A stretch of 38,309 nucleotides of DNA from Desulfuromonadaceae bacterium (GTDB lineage Bacteria; Desulfobacterota; Desulfuromonadia; Geobacterales; Pseudopelobacteraceae), in contig JAQUCU010000005.1 in the NCBI GenBank assembly GCA_028686055.1, forward strand, positions 1 through 38,309, written 5' to 3'. Below are positions 29,489 to 38,309 of the stretch, piece by piece. The notes under the pieces were generated by a model. That model made no database searches, was not told where the DNA came from, and worked only from the letters and a program-made list of their open reading frames with translations. Position 1 is the first letter of the stretch. Each line of letters begins with the position of its first letter. The position numbers and the translations under genes are program-made.

Positions 29489-30694
29489 ATGTCCGTAGCA
29501 ACTATTGAAGAAGCAATCGAAGATATCCGTCAGGGAAAAATGGTCATTCTGGTTGATGACGAGGACCGTGAGAACGAAGGGGATCTTACTCTGGCAGCCG
29601 AGGCTGCTACACCGGAAAATATCAACTTCATGGCAAAATACGGTCGGGGTCTGATCTGTCTGACTCTGACGACAGAAAAATGCGATGAACTCGGACTGCT
29701 GCCAATGGTGCGCAATAACACCTCCCCCTTCGAGACAGCTTTTACCGTATCGATCGAAGCCAAACATGGTGTAACAACCGGAATCTCAGCGGCTGACCGG
29801 GCCCACACGATTTTAACCGCCGTCGCTGACAATGCCAGCAAAGAAGACTTGGTCAGTCCCGGTCATATTTTCCCCCTCAGAGCCCGCAAAGGCGGCGTAC
29901 TCGTGCGATTGGGACAGACCGAGGGTTCAGTTGATCTGGCGCGTCTGGCTGGAATGAAACCGGCCGGGGTTATATGCGAAATAATGAATGAAGATGGCAC
30001 AATGGCCCGTATGCCGGAATTAAAGGTATTTGCAAAAAAACATGGCATAAAAGTCTGCACAATTGCCGACCTTGTGGCCTACCGCCTTAAGAACGAAAGA
30101 TTGGTACGAACCGTAGCCGAGGCGAACCTGCCATCCTCTTTCGGGGGTGAATGGAAAGCTTTCGGTTTTGAGAGCGACATTGACAAGCTTGAACATATAG
30201 CACTCGTAAAGGGAGAACTTAAAAAAGACCAGCCTGTGCTGGTCAGAGTCCATTCGGAATGTCTGACTGGAGATGTTCTGGGAAGTCAACGCTGCGACTG
30301 CGGCGAGCAACTTCATCGCGCGATGAAGCAGATTGCGGCGGAGGGAAGCGGAGTGATTCTGTACATGCGCCAAGAGGGACGCGGCATCGGCCTGGTCAAC
30401 AAACTGAAAGCGTATGAACTGCAGGACCAGGGGCGTGATACGGTTGAAGCCAATCTGGAGCTCGGTTTCAAGGCTGATCTGCGCGACTACGGGATCGGTG
30501 CCCAGATTCTGCTGGCTCTCGGCATCACCAAGATCCGCCTGCTGACCAACAACCCGAAAAAACTGATCGGTCTGCAAGGGTACGGCATCGATATTGTTGA
30601 GCGGGTCTCTATAGAAACGGAACCGAACGAAACAAACCGGGACTATCTTGAAACCAAACGCAAAAAGATGGGACACATGTTGGAGAACCTGTGA
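29489..30694 (+). CDS. ribBA: Bifunctional DHBP synthase / GTP cyclohydrolase II
   Basis: [49 protein letters not shown]. Confidence 0.96.
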   Translation: MSVATIEEAIEDIRQGKMVILVDDEDRENEGDLTLAAEAATPENINFMAKYGRGLICLTLTTEKCDELGLLPMVRNNTSPFETAFTVSIEAKHGVTTGISAADRAHTILTAVADNASKEDLVSPGHIFPLRARKGGVLVRLGQTEGSVDLARLAGMKPAGVICEIMNEDGTMARMPELKVFAKKHGIKVCTIADLVAYRLKNERLVRTVAEANLPSSFGGEWKAFGFESDIDKLEHIALVKGELKKDQPVLVRVHSECLTGDVLGSQRCDCGEQLHRAMKQIAAEGSGVILYMRQEGRGIGLVNKLKAYELQDQGRDTVEANLELGFKADLRDYGIGAQILLALGITKIRLLTNNPKKLIGLQGYGIDIVERVSIETEPNETNRDYLETKRKKMGHMLENL

Positions 30695-31248
30695 TGAGAA
30701 TCCTTCTGCACACCTGCTGTGGGCCATGCGCTCTCTTTCCGCTGCGGCAGTTGCGCGGAGCCGGCCACGATGTGACCGGTTTTTTCTACAACAACAATAT
30801 TCACCCTTATCAGGAGTACGCCAGGCGGCGGGACACAGCTGTGCAAATGGCAGAGCAGGAGGCAATGCCCCTGATGGTGCGCGACGACTACGATCTGGAA
30901 GGTTTTCTGGCGCACGTTGCCGCTGAACCTGACAAACGCTGCAACTACTGCTATTCATCTCGCCTTCGGGCGGCTGCACAGGCTGCTGCTGAAGGCGGTT
31001 TTGAAGCATTTACCGCATCGCTGCTCTACAGCAGGTACCAGAAGCATGATGAAATCAGGGCCCTCGGGGAACAGATCGGTAGTGAATACGGGGTACCGTT
31101 TCACTATCAGGACTTTAGATCAGGATGGCAGGAAGGAATCAGGCTCTCAAAAGAGCTGGGACTGTATCGTCAACAGTACTGCGGCTGCATCTACAGCGAG
31201 AAGGAACGGTATAGGCAACAGGAGAAAGAGTCGAGGAAATCAGGTTAA
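30691..31248 (+). CDS. queH: Epoxyqueuosine reductase QueH (DUF208)
   Basis: [50 protein letters not shown]. Confidence 0.93.
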   Translation: MMRILLHTCCGPCALFPLRQLRGAGHDVTGFFYNNNIHPYQEYARRRDTAVQMAEQEAMPLMVRDDYDLEGFLAHVAAEPDKRCNYCYSSRLRAAAQAAAEGGFEAFTASLLYSRYQKHDEIRALGEQIGSEYGVPFHYQDFRSGWQEGIRLSKELGLYRQQYCGCIYSEKERYRQQEKESRKSG

Positions 31249-31277
31249 ATACAGGGGATAAGGTATATGGTGCAGAC

Positions 31278-31493
31278 ATGGGGAATTTCGGAAAACCGCT
31301 GATCGTCATGGGACTGTTTCTGACAGTTGCCGGGCTGGTTATCTACTTTAATCCAAAGCTCCCAACCTGGCTCGGCAGACTGCCAGGGGACTTCGCCTTC
31401 AAGCGAGACAATTTCAGCTTTTACTTTCCGCTCGCAACCTGCCTGCTGATCTCAGCAATTCTTTCGTTCGTTCTTTGGCTGTTCAGGAAATAA
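31278..31493 (+). CDS. Small two-TM DUF2905-like protein
   Basis: 71 aa; LIVMGLFLTVAGLVIYF...LPTWLGRLPGDFAFKRDNFSFYFPLATCLLIS. Confidence 0.75.
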   Translation: MGNFGKPLIVMGLFLTVAGLVIYFNPKLPTWLGRLPGDFAFKRDNFSFYFPLATCLLISAILSFVLWLFRK

Positions 31494-31521
31494 ACCGTTT
31501 CTGATTCGGAAATCAAGCAAC

Positions 31522-31550
31522 AAAAAACCCGTGTTGCCACGGGTTTTTTT
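31522..31550. terminator. Bidirectional intrinsic terminator between the DUF2905 gene and the ferredoxin
   Basis: AAAAAACCCGTG-TTGC-CACGGGTTTTTTT. Confidence 0.9.
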
Positions 31551-31573
31551 ATTTACATTGTTATCAATTTCAA

Positions 31574-31741
31574 TTAGGCATGGATAGCGCTTACGGGGCA
31601 GGTATCAACACATGCTCCGCAGTCGATGCAGGTATCTGCGTCGATAACACGCTTTCCGCCCTGCTCGCTGATAGCGTTAACAGGACAGGAATCCTCACAT
31701 GCTGCACAGTTTGTGCAATCATCAGTAATAGTATGGGCCAC
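31574..31741 (-). CDS. 2[4Fe-4S] ferredoxin, 55 aa (absent from ORF track)
   Basis: GTG start at 31741 preceded by AAGGAGG. Translation MAHTITDDCTNCAACEDSCPVNAISEQGGKRVIDADTCIDCGACVDTCPVSAIHA has two CxxCxxCxxxCP clusters. Confidence 0.95.
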   Translation of the reverse strand: MAHTITDDCTNCAACEDSCPVNAISEQGGKRVIDADTCIDCGACVDTCPVSAIHA

Positions 31742-31761
31742 AATTTCACCTCCTTGTTAGA

Positions 31762-31785
31762 TTAGCTCACCGGGTGGTGAGCTAA
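31762..31785. promoter_or_regulatory. 10-bp perfect dyad in the ferredoxin leader (5' UTR hairpin or operator)
   Basis: TTAGCTCACC-GGGT-GGTGAGCTAA, between the ferredoxin RBS and a weak promoter candidate (TGGACA-N17-TACATC, minus, 31818-31790). Confidence 0.75.
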
Positions 31786-31987
31786 GTGTGATGTACCATA
31801 CCGTTTTTTAAATGTCCAGAAAAAGAAATCAGCTCTCAGGCAAATCCACCTGCACATATTTTGTTGAATTCAAATCCTGTTCCGTGTATATATCAAAAAC
31901 AGTTTTATTACAGCTAGTTATTTTAGTTTAGTTGTTTTTTTTTACTTATAGTATAACTAATTCAACGTTTATCTGAAGGGAGCACAC

Positions 31988-33253
31988 ATGATTATCATGG
32001 CACTGAACTGCGGAAGCTCATCAGTAAAATACCAGCTTTTTGATTGGCATAAAATGGAGGTTGTCGCAAAAGGCATGGTAGAACGCGTTATTATCGGCGG
32101 TTCATTTATCATGCACGAAATCCCCGGTCGTGATAATTTTCATCATGAGCAGGAGTGCGCCAATCATCAGGAAGCAATCGACCTGGTCATCAAGACCGTT
32201 ATAGATCCGGTTCATGGTGTTCTGAAAAGCGTTGACGAGATATCTGCAGTCGGTCACAGGGTCGTGCATGGCGGCGAAAAGTTCACCTGTTCCGTACTGA
32301 TCGATGAAAGTGTGCTGGATGCGGTCAAAGATGTGCAGCATCTGGCCCCCCTGCACAATCCGCCTAATATAGAAGGTATAGAAGCGGCACAGGCCCTCAT
32401 GCCGAACGTGCCGCATGTTGCCATTTTTGACACCGCTTTTCATCAGACTATGCCTGAGCACGCCTACATCTATCCCCTACCCTATGAATGGTATGAGAAG
32501 CACCAGGTTCGCCGCTACGGTTTCCATGGCACATCTCACCTGTATGTATCCAAGCGCGCTGCAGTTCTGCTCGGCAAGGACCCAAAAGAAACAAACATCA
32601 TCACGATGCATATAGGCAATGGAGTTTCACATTGCGCCATTAAAAACGGCATTTCAGTAGACACCACCATGGGACTTACCCCTCTTGAAGGTGCGGTCAT
32701 GGGCACACGTTGCGGTGATATCGACCCGGCAATCCCGGCTTTCATGATGCAGAAGGACAATCTTTCAGCCAAGGAAATTGACAGCATTCTTAACAAAAAA
32801 AGCGGAGTAATGGGTATTACCGGCCGCTTCACGGATCGCCGTGACGTTATTGAGCATGCCAATGCAGGAGATAAACGCTGCCAACTGTCTCTGGACATTG
32901 AATCATACCGATTAAAAAAGTACATCGGGGCTTTCATGGCTGCAGTTGGCAAAATTGATGCGGTAGTGTTCACTGCCGGTGTCGGAGAAATGGGCTCTGT
33001 GATACGCGAAAAAGCGATCGAAGGACTTGAACATATCGGTATTATCCTCGACCGTGAGCGGAACAACGGTGCCATGACCCGTAAGCGGGAAACACTGATT
33101 ACAACTGATGACTCTCCGGTCAAGGTGTTCGTAATCCCGACCGATGAGGAACTGGTTTTTACCGAAGATGTCGTTGGCATACTGAACGGGACCTACACCG
33201 ATCATATGCATTTCCAGTATTCATTTGCAAAACCTGATTTCGTCAGGAAATAA
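31988..33253 (+). CDS. ackA: Acetate kinase
   Basis: ALNCGSSSVKYQLF; GHRVVHGG; FDTAFHQTMPE; TGVGEMG-like C-terminal region. Confidence 0.97.
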   Translation: MIIMALNCGSSSVKYQLFDWHKMEVVAKGMVERVIIGGSFIMHEIPGRDNFHHEQECANHQEAIDLVIKTVIDPVHGVLKSVDEISAVGHRVVHGGEKFTCSVLIDESVLDAVKDVQHLAPLHNPPNIEGIEAAQALMPNVPHVAIFDTAFHQTMPEHAYIYPLPYEWYEKHQVRRYGFHGTSHLYVSKRAAVLLGKDPKETNIITMHIGNGVSHCAIKNGISVDTTMGLTPLEGAVMGTRCGDIDPAIPAFMMQKDNLSAKEIDSILNKKSGVMGITGRFTDRRDVIEHANAGDKRCQLSLDIESYRLKKYIGAFMAAVGKIDAVVFTAGVGEMGSVIREKAIEGLEHIGIILDRERNNGAMTRKRETLITTDDSPVKVFVIPTDEELVFTEDVVGILNGTYTDHMHFQYSFAKPDFVRK

Positions 33254-33278
33254 TCGGGTTTATCATTGAGATGAACGA

Positions 33279-33307
33279 GAAAAACCGGCGCTATGCCGGT
33301 TTTTTTG
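33279..33307. terminator. Bidirectional intrinsic terminator between ackA and truD
   Basis: AAAAACCGGC-GCTAT-GCCGGTTTTTTT. Confidence 0.9.
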
Positions 33308-33376
33308 TGGGAAAAATAAAGACTCGGAGAAATAAAACTGGTAAAACTTGGCGCGGTAAAAATTTTATTTTTAAAT

Positions 33377-34615
33377 TCAAAAACTTTTAGTAATCTCCCG
33401 AAGCAGCGATGTAGCATATGATCCTTTCGGCAGAGTAAATTCCACCGTCACAGTATCACCTGAAGAGCTCCAGGACATATCGCTCGGCGGGACCCGCAGC
33501 GGTCTCCGTTCACCCTCCATCCGCAGACCACCCGACAGGTCAAAGGCAGGCAGATCCAACCCAGCCTGTTCAAGAACTTCACGTTCGAGCTCCCACACCG
33601 CACCTTCCGGACGCTTCATGCTGCAGCCGAACATCGGCCCACTGGCCGATATTTCAAACGCTGCAGCCCTTTCTGCCTCAGCAGCAACATCTTCAACAAG
33701 AAAACAGGCGCCGTTGACATGTTTAAAGGCCAGATCACCGGTCTTCAAACCGTCAAGATGTTCAATCCTTCGTGCCACAACCTGATCGAAAAGAAAAGAC
33801 TGTGCCGCAGACAGATACAGTTTTTTCAGACGGGGATGAACAGCGGAGAAGGCTTTTTCATATCCTTCCGGACGGGAGATCAGACGCTGCAGCACGTCAC
33901 GCTCGGTGCGACAGTGACGAGGGAACAGACGGAGCGCTTCCTCCGGGTCACCATGACGATAGGCACTGATTGCAGATGACCAGTCCTGGTCACGCACAGC
34001 ATCCTGTGCACCGATCAGGTGATCCACGCATCCCCGCCAATCCCGCCGCAGTATGGCCGCACCGACCAAATGAGAATTACTCTGGGCACCATAGCGCTGA
34101 TAGCCGAAATAATTCGGAACGCCACGCTTGGCAAGTATATCCAGAATCGCCGGCACACGTTGTACGTCAGCGTTTGAAACACCACGAACCACGACACGGA
34201 AGCGATTCCCCCTGAGATGCCCGATCTTGAGCTTGTTTGAGTGTCGCACTGCCGAGATTACTTTGACTCCGTCCAAATCCAGGGCGAGCGCACTCTCCGG
34301 TTTAACCCACTGGATGGAAATGGTCTGGCGGGTAATGCCGACGGCATCCTTCATGCCGGCATAGCCGATGTTGTGTTCCGGGACCTTCAGACCCTGCGCA
34401 ATGCGGCGGATTGCCTCCAGGGTTGTGATGCCGCATTTCTCAATAGTCAGGTAGCAGTGTTCGCCGGAACCGCATGGTAAATAGGCCGGGATTTCCGTTA
34501 CAATAAAATCGACGGGAGATTCTTTTATGATCCCGCCGATGCCGGGAATCTGACCAGTCAGATATGAATGGCGCAGTGTCGCACCGGAGTATTCAATCAC
34601 CTGATCCCTCCGCAT
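33377..34615 (-). CDS. truD: tRNA pseudouridine(13) synthase TruD
   Basis: GYAGMKDAVGITRQTISI; GNRFRVVVRG; RGVPNYFGYQRYG. Confidence 0.95.
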   Translation of the reverse strand: MRRDQVIEYSGATLRHSYLTGQIPGIGGIIKESPVDFIVTEIPAYLPCGSGEHCYLTIEKCGITTLEAIRRIAQGLKVPEHNIGYAGMKDAVGITRQTISIQWVKPESALALDLDGVKVISAVRHSNKLKIGHLRGNRFRVVVRGVSNADVQRVPAILDILAKRGVPNYFGYQRYGAQSNSHLVGAAILRRDWRGCVDHLIGAQDAVRDQDWSSAISAYRHGDPEEALRLFPRHCRTERDVLQRLISRPEGYEKAFSAVHPRLKKLYLSAAQSFLFDQVVARRIEHLDGLKTGDLAFKHVNGACFLVEDVAAEAERAAAFEISASGPMFGCSMKRPEGAVWELEREVLEQAGLDLPAFDLSGGLRMEGERRPLRVPPSDMSWSSSGDTVTVEFTLPKGSYATSLLREITKSF

Positions 34616-35061
34616 TGACGCAACGCTTCATACAGCACGATTCCGGCCGAGGTGGAAAGATTGAGACTGCGCACTTTATCCGACGGCATCGGAATAGTAA
34701 ATGATGTATCGGGGTTGGCACGCAGGAGATCTTCAGGCAACCCCTTCGTCTCTTTACCGAAAACGATGTAATCCCCCGGTTGAAACCCTGCACTCAGATA
34801 GCTCCGCTCAACCTTGGTGCTCAGATAGAAGAAGCGTCCCCCCGAAGCGGCAGATTGCAGCGTTTCCAGATTAGGCCACAGCTTGAGAGAGACAAATTCC
34901 CAGTAGTCGAGGCCGGCCCGTTTGAGGTACCGGTCATCGAGGGAGAATCCGAGTTTCCCCACCAGATGGAGCATTGTGCCGGTAGCAGCACACAAACGGG
35001 CTATATTGCCGGTGTTGGGAGGGATTTCAGGTTCGATAAGCACGATATTGAATGGTTTCAT
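34597..35061 (-). CDS. trmL: tRNA (cytidine(34)-2'-O)-methyltransferase TrmL (SPOUT family)
   Basis: FNIVLIEPEIPPNTGNIARLCAATG; VFGKETKGLPEDLL; RSLNLSTSAGIVLYEALRQ. Start taken at MKPFNIV. Confidence 0.93.
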   Translation of the reverse strand: MKPFNIVLIEPEIPPNTGNIARLCAATGTMLHLVGKLGFSLDDRYLKRAGLDYWEFVSLKLWPNLETLQSAASGGRFFYLSTKVERSYLSAGFQPGDYIVFGKETKGLPEDLLRANPDTSFTIPMPSDKVRSLNLSTSAGIVLYEALRQCGGIR

Positions 35062-35162
35062 GGTTCGAATGTATACCACTATTTACCGCCCGCATGCTTG
35101 CATTTTTTTCTCTGCAGGGCTATTGTGCAAGATCAAATTCCATAGCATCCGGAGATTCGATC

Positions 35163-36788
35163 ATGAAGATAATTGTAACTGATGAAGTTTCAGCAGAGGG
35201 GCTGGCGCTTTTAACCCAGGAACCCCGTATCCAGCTTGACGTAAAGCTTGGCTTGAAAAAAGAGGAGTTGCTGGCGGTTATCGGCAACTATGACGTCATC
35301 ATCACCCGCAGCGGCACAACAGTTGACAAGCCGCTTCTGGATGCAGCCACACGTTTGAAGATGGTAGCCAGAGCCGGAGTCGGCATCGACAATGTCGATG
35401 TTGACTATGCCAGCTCAAAAGGAGTGATCGTTGTCAACGCCCCCTTCGGTAACACTAACAGCGCCGCAGAACATACGATGGCGCTGCTGCTGTCATTCTG
35501 CCGCAACGTACCCAAAGCGTGCAACAGCCTTAAAGCCGGCGAATGGAAACGGGCACCTTTTACGGGTATTGAACTAAAGGGGAAGGTTGCCGGTGTGATC
35601 GGTCTCGGCAAGGTCGGCGGACGGGTAGCAACCCGTTTGAAAGCCTTTGAGTGCGAGGTTTTTGCCTGTGACCCCTATATCGCCGTCAAGCGCGCCAATG
35701 ATCTGGGAGTCAAACTGCTTTCGCACGATGAGATCTACAAAAATTGCGACATCATCACCGTGCATACTCCGATGACCGATGAAACCCGTGGAATGATCGG
35801 AGCGCGTGAATTCGGTTTGATGAAAACCGGCGTTATTGTTCTGGATGTTGCACGCGGCGGCATTATTGACGAGAAGGCCTGGCTTGACAATCTGAATTCA
35901 GGAAAGGTAACTGGTGGTGCCTGTGATGTCTGGAGCAAGGAACCGCCTGATACCGAAACTCTAAAAGCTCTTATTGCCCATGATCGCCTTGTGGTTACCC
36001 CGCACTTGGGTGCCAACACGTTTGAGGCGCAGGTCAATGTTGCAATCGACGTATCAAAAGAAATAATAAACTATCTGGATGATAAACCGCTGGAGAATGC
36101 CCTTAATATCCCCCGTTTTGACATAGCCCTGATGGATCAGATGCGGCCGTTCCTCAATCTGATGAGCGTCATCTGCGATTTTGGTGTTCAGCTGGTCGAT
36201 ACTAACCTGGAAAAGGTCACCTTCGGTTTCAGCGGAGCGATTGCCCACTACGACTGTTCACCACTTTCAGTCTGCGGACTTTCGGCGCTCCTCAATCATA
36301 AACTTGATCAGGACGTCAATATGGTCAATGCATCTTTGATTGCCGAACAGATGGGAATAATCGTTGAAGAGGCTAAGTCCACACAATCTGATGCGTTCTC
36401 CAATGTCATCACCCTCACCCTCGAAGGACAGGGTAAACGGCGACTGGTTGCCGGCACCCTCTTTGACGGGCAGCCACGCATCGTCCGGCTGCGGGATTAT
36501 TCGATGGACTTCACCCCGGACGAACACATGCTGATGCTGAATTACGAAGACCGTCCCGGCATGATCGGCAGGATCGGGACCATCATGGGACAGCACGACA
36601 TCAACATCGCATCCATGAACCTCGGGCGCCGCGAGAAAAAGGGTGAAGCAATGGTAATCCTGTCACTTGACTCCCCGGTACCCGCACCCGTTGTTGACGA
36701 ACTCCGTGCGGCCACCGAAGCGTCGTTTATAAAGGCCCTCAAAATGAAGAGTGGCGCCTGCTCCCGCAATTGCGGCTGTGGTTTATAG
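35163..36788 (+). CDS. serA: D-3-phosphoglycerate dehydrogenase with ACT domain
   Basis: MKIIVTDEVSAEGLALL; GVIGLGKVGGRVATRL; ARGGIIDEKAW; C-terminal ACT (MLNYEDRPGMIGRIGTIMGQHDINIASMNLGR). Start at 35163, not the ORF-track 35052. Confidence 0.97.
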   Translation: MKIIVTDEVSAEGLALLTQEPRIQLDVKLGLKKEELLAVIGNYDVIITRSGTTVDKPLLDAATRLKMVARAGVGIDNVDVDYASSKGVIVVNAPFGNTNSAAEHTMALLLSFCRNVPKACNSLKAGEWKRAPFTGIELKGKVAGVIGLGKVGGRVATRLKAFECEVFACDPYIAVKRANDLGVKLLSHDEIYKNCDIITVHTPMTDETRGMIGAREFGLMKTGVIVLDVARGGIIDEKAWLDNLNSGKVTGGACDVWSKEPPDTETLKALIAHDRLVVTPHLGANTFEAQVNVAIDVSKEIINYLDDKPLENALNIPRFDIALMDQMRPFLNLMSVICDFGVQLVDTNLEKVTFGFSGAIAHYDCSPLSVCGLSALLNHKLDQDVNMVNASLIAEQMGIIVEEAKSTQSDAFSNVITLTLEGQGKRRLVAGTLFDGQPRIVRLRDYSMDFTPDEHMLMLNYEDRPGMIGRIGTIMGQHDINIASMNLGRREKKGEAMVILSLDSPVPAPVVDELRAATEASFIKALKMKSGACSRNCGCGL

Positions 36789-36810
36789 CCAAAAGGATTA
36801 GTAAGCTTCC

Positions 36811-37593
36811 ATGCAATTTCCGCACATTGATCCCGTATTCCTGAGCATCGGCCCGCTCCAGTTCCGCTGGTACGGGCTGATGTACGTCCTGGCATTTATC
36901 GCCACCTATTTCATCATCAGGTCCGAAGTCACACGCAAGCGGCTCCCGCTGACAAAGGACGATGTCGCCGATCTGGTTTTTTACGGCGCCCTCGGTGTTG
37001 TCCTCGGTGGACGGATCGGCTATATCCTGTTCTACAACCTCGGCTTTTACCTGGCAAATCCACTTAAACTCTTTGCTGTCTGGGAAGGGGGAATGTCGTT
37101 CCATGGTGGTTTCTTGGGAGTCGTGTTGGCCTTTGTACTCTTCGCACGCCGCAAGAAGGTTCCCTTTCTGGCACTGATTGATATGGCGGCTCTATGCGCT
37201 CCGGTCGGATTGGGGCTCGGAAGGATCGGCAACTTCATAAACGGGGAATTGTACGGCAGGCCAACGGATGTCCCCTGGGGGATGATTTTCCCCGGTAGTG
37301 ACGGAGTTCCCCGTCACCCTTCGCAACTCTACGAAGCTTTTCTGGAAGGGCTTGTGCTGTTTTTGATTGTGCGCCTGATGTCGCGCAGGTATTCCGCGAC
37401 AGGAATTGCCGGATGGTCATTTGTTGCCGGGTATGGCCTTTTTCGCTTCATTGTCGAGTTTTTCAGGCAGCCCGACGCCCAGATAGGTACTTTCCTCAAT
37501 CTGTTTTCCATGGGCCAACTGCTCAGCCTGCCGATGTTTATCACAGGGACCTGTGCAGTACTGCTGCTGTCACGCCGCAAACCAGTGCAATAG
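36811..37593 (+). CDS. lgt: Prolipoprotein diacylglyceryl transferase
   Basis: IRWYGLMY-like FRWYGLMYVLAF; GRIGNFINGELYGRPT; HPSQLYEAFLEG. Confidence 0.97.
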   Translation: MQFPHIDPVFLSIGPLQFRWYGLMYVLAFIATYFIIRSEVTRKRLPLTKDDVADLVFYGALGVVLGGRIGYILFYNLGFYLANPLKLFAVWEGGMSFHGGFLGVVLAFVLFARRKKVPFLALIDMAALCAPVGLGLGRIGNFINGELYGRPTDVPWGMIFPGSDGVPRHPSQLYEAFLEGLVLFLIVRLMSRRYSATGIAGWSFVAGYGLFRFIVEFFRQPDAQIGTFLNLFSMGQLLSLPMFITGTCAVLLLSRRKPVQ

Positions 37594-37634
37594 TTGAGTC
37601 ATCAGTCTAAAAAAAACCCGGGAGGTTTACGAGC

Positions 37635-38156
37635 ATGATCAGTAAAAAAATGTCAGATGCGCTTAACACCCACATGAGCCTGGAGCTTTTCTCTGCCCAC
37701 CTGTACCTGGTCATGTCTTCCTGCGCCAACGACCTGGGGCTTAAAGGAGCTGCCAACTGGTTCTTTGTGCAGTACCGCGAAGAGATGATTCACTTCATGA
37801 AATTTTATACCTATCTGACCGACCAGGGAGTTGTCATTTCGATTCCGGCCAGCAAGGCCGTGCCGAACAAATACAAATCACTACTGGATATGATGCAGAA
37901 GACCCTTGAACACGAACGGCTGATAACCTCCTGCATCAACAACCTGAGTGAGCAGGCGGTCCAGGAGAAGGATCACGCCACCCAGATCTTCCTGCAATGG
38001 TTCGTAACCGAGCAGATTGAAGAGGAGAATAATGATCGCGATCTGATTGCCAAGCTGAAGCTGGTTGGTGACAATGGACACGGCATCCTTATGATCGATG
38101 GAGAAATGGCTCTGCGGGTCTTTGTTGCCCCCGTAGGTTCACCACTGGCGGTGTAG
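37635..38156 (+). CDS. ftnA: Non-heme ferritin
   Basis: MSLELFSAHLYLVMSSCANDLGLKGAANWFFVQYREEMIHFMKFYTYLTDQG; WFVTEQIEEE. Confidence 0.93.
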   Translation: MISKKMSDALNTHMSLELFSAHLYLVMSSCANDLGLKGAANWFFVQYREEMIHFMKFYTYLTDQGVVISIPASKAVPNKYKSLLDMMQKTLEHERLITSCINNLSEQAVQEKDHATQIFLQWFVTEQIEEENNDRDLIAKLKLVGDNGHGILMIDGEMALRVFVAPVGSPLAV

Positions 38157-38157
38157 C

Positions 38158-38309
38158 GTGAAAATTCGTTTTTGCGAACATAACAAGGGGAAAGGAAAGG
38201 TGGTCCGGCGGTTGGAAGAGGAATTTCCAGAGCTGAACATCAAGATAAAGAACTGTGTCAAACAGTGCGGCAGCTGTCGCGAGATGCCGATGGCTGTTGT
38301 TGATAAAGT
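38158..38309 (+). CDS. DUF1450-like small protein, truncated by the window end
   Basis: GTG start directly after the ferritin stop: VKIRFCEHNKGKGKVVRRLEEEFPELNIKIKNCVKQCGSCREMPMAVVDK... Confidence 0.6.
   Translation, partial: MKIRFCEHNKGKGKVVRRLEEEFPELNIKIKNCVKQCGSCREMPMAVVDK

Noticed and set aside
30020-31009. Minus-strand 329-aa ORF
   Set aside because: Antisense to ribBA and queH, both strongly supported on the plus strand.
31580-31765. Plus-strand 61-aa ORF MDSAYGAGINTC...
   Set aside because: It is the antisense reading of the ferredoxin gene, which has clear CxxCxxCxxxCP clusters and an RBS on the minus strand.
32536-33180. Minus-strand 214-aa ORF
   Set aside because: Antisense to ackA; Ser/Arg/Pro-rich shadow ORF.
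35052-35162. N-terminal extension of SerA in the ORF track
   Set aside because: Overlaps the trmL start on the opposite strand; the conserved SerA N-terminus begins at MKIIVTDEVSAEG (35163).

Overview
The window looks like chromosomal DNA of a Geobacter/Pelobacter-like Desulfuromonadales bacterium. This is inferred from gene content and order; no search was run. The minus strand (left to about 26.4 kb) carries several blocks. They are: a type IV pilus minor-pilin/PilY1 block, a DsbC-like thiol-disulfide protein, a PilS/PilR-type two-component pair, prepilin peptidase PilD, a transporter-less regulatory PTS (EI, HPr, EIIA-Man, RapZ, HprK), long HPF, RpoN, LptB/LptA/LptC, KdsC/KdsD/KdsA, PyrG, KdsB, and a cytochrome P460-like protein. 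The plus strand then carries dCMP deaminase, NrdR, RibD, RibE, RibBA, QueH, a DUF2905-like protein, AckA, SerA, Lgt, ferritin and a truncated DUF1450-like ORF. A small ferredoxin (GTG start, absent from the ORF track), TruD and TrmL lie on the minus strand within that section. The most interesting non-coding structures are: (1) a GEMM-type cyclic-dinucleotide riboswitch at the extreme left edge, minus strand, whose P1 3' strand is shared with an intrinsic terminator, so it reads as a predicted ligand-ON switch for a gene just outside the window; (2) the 260-bp region upstream of pilY1, which has a -24/-12 sigma-54 promoter match, two CTATG-N9-CATAG dyads 45 bp apart at enhancer distance, and a flanking 14-bp perfect inverted repeat, in the same window as rpoN and pilS/pilR. 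No rRNA, tRNA, CRISPR, transposase or prophage genes were seen.
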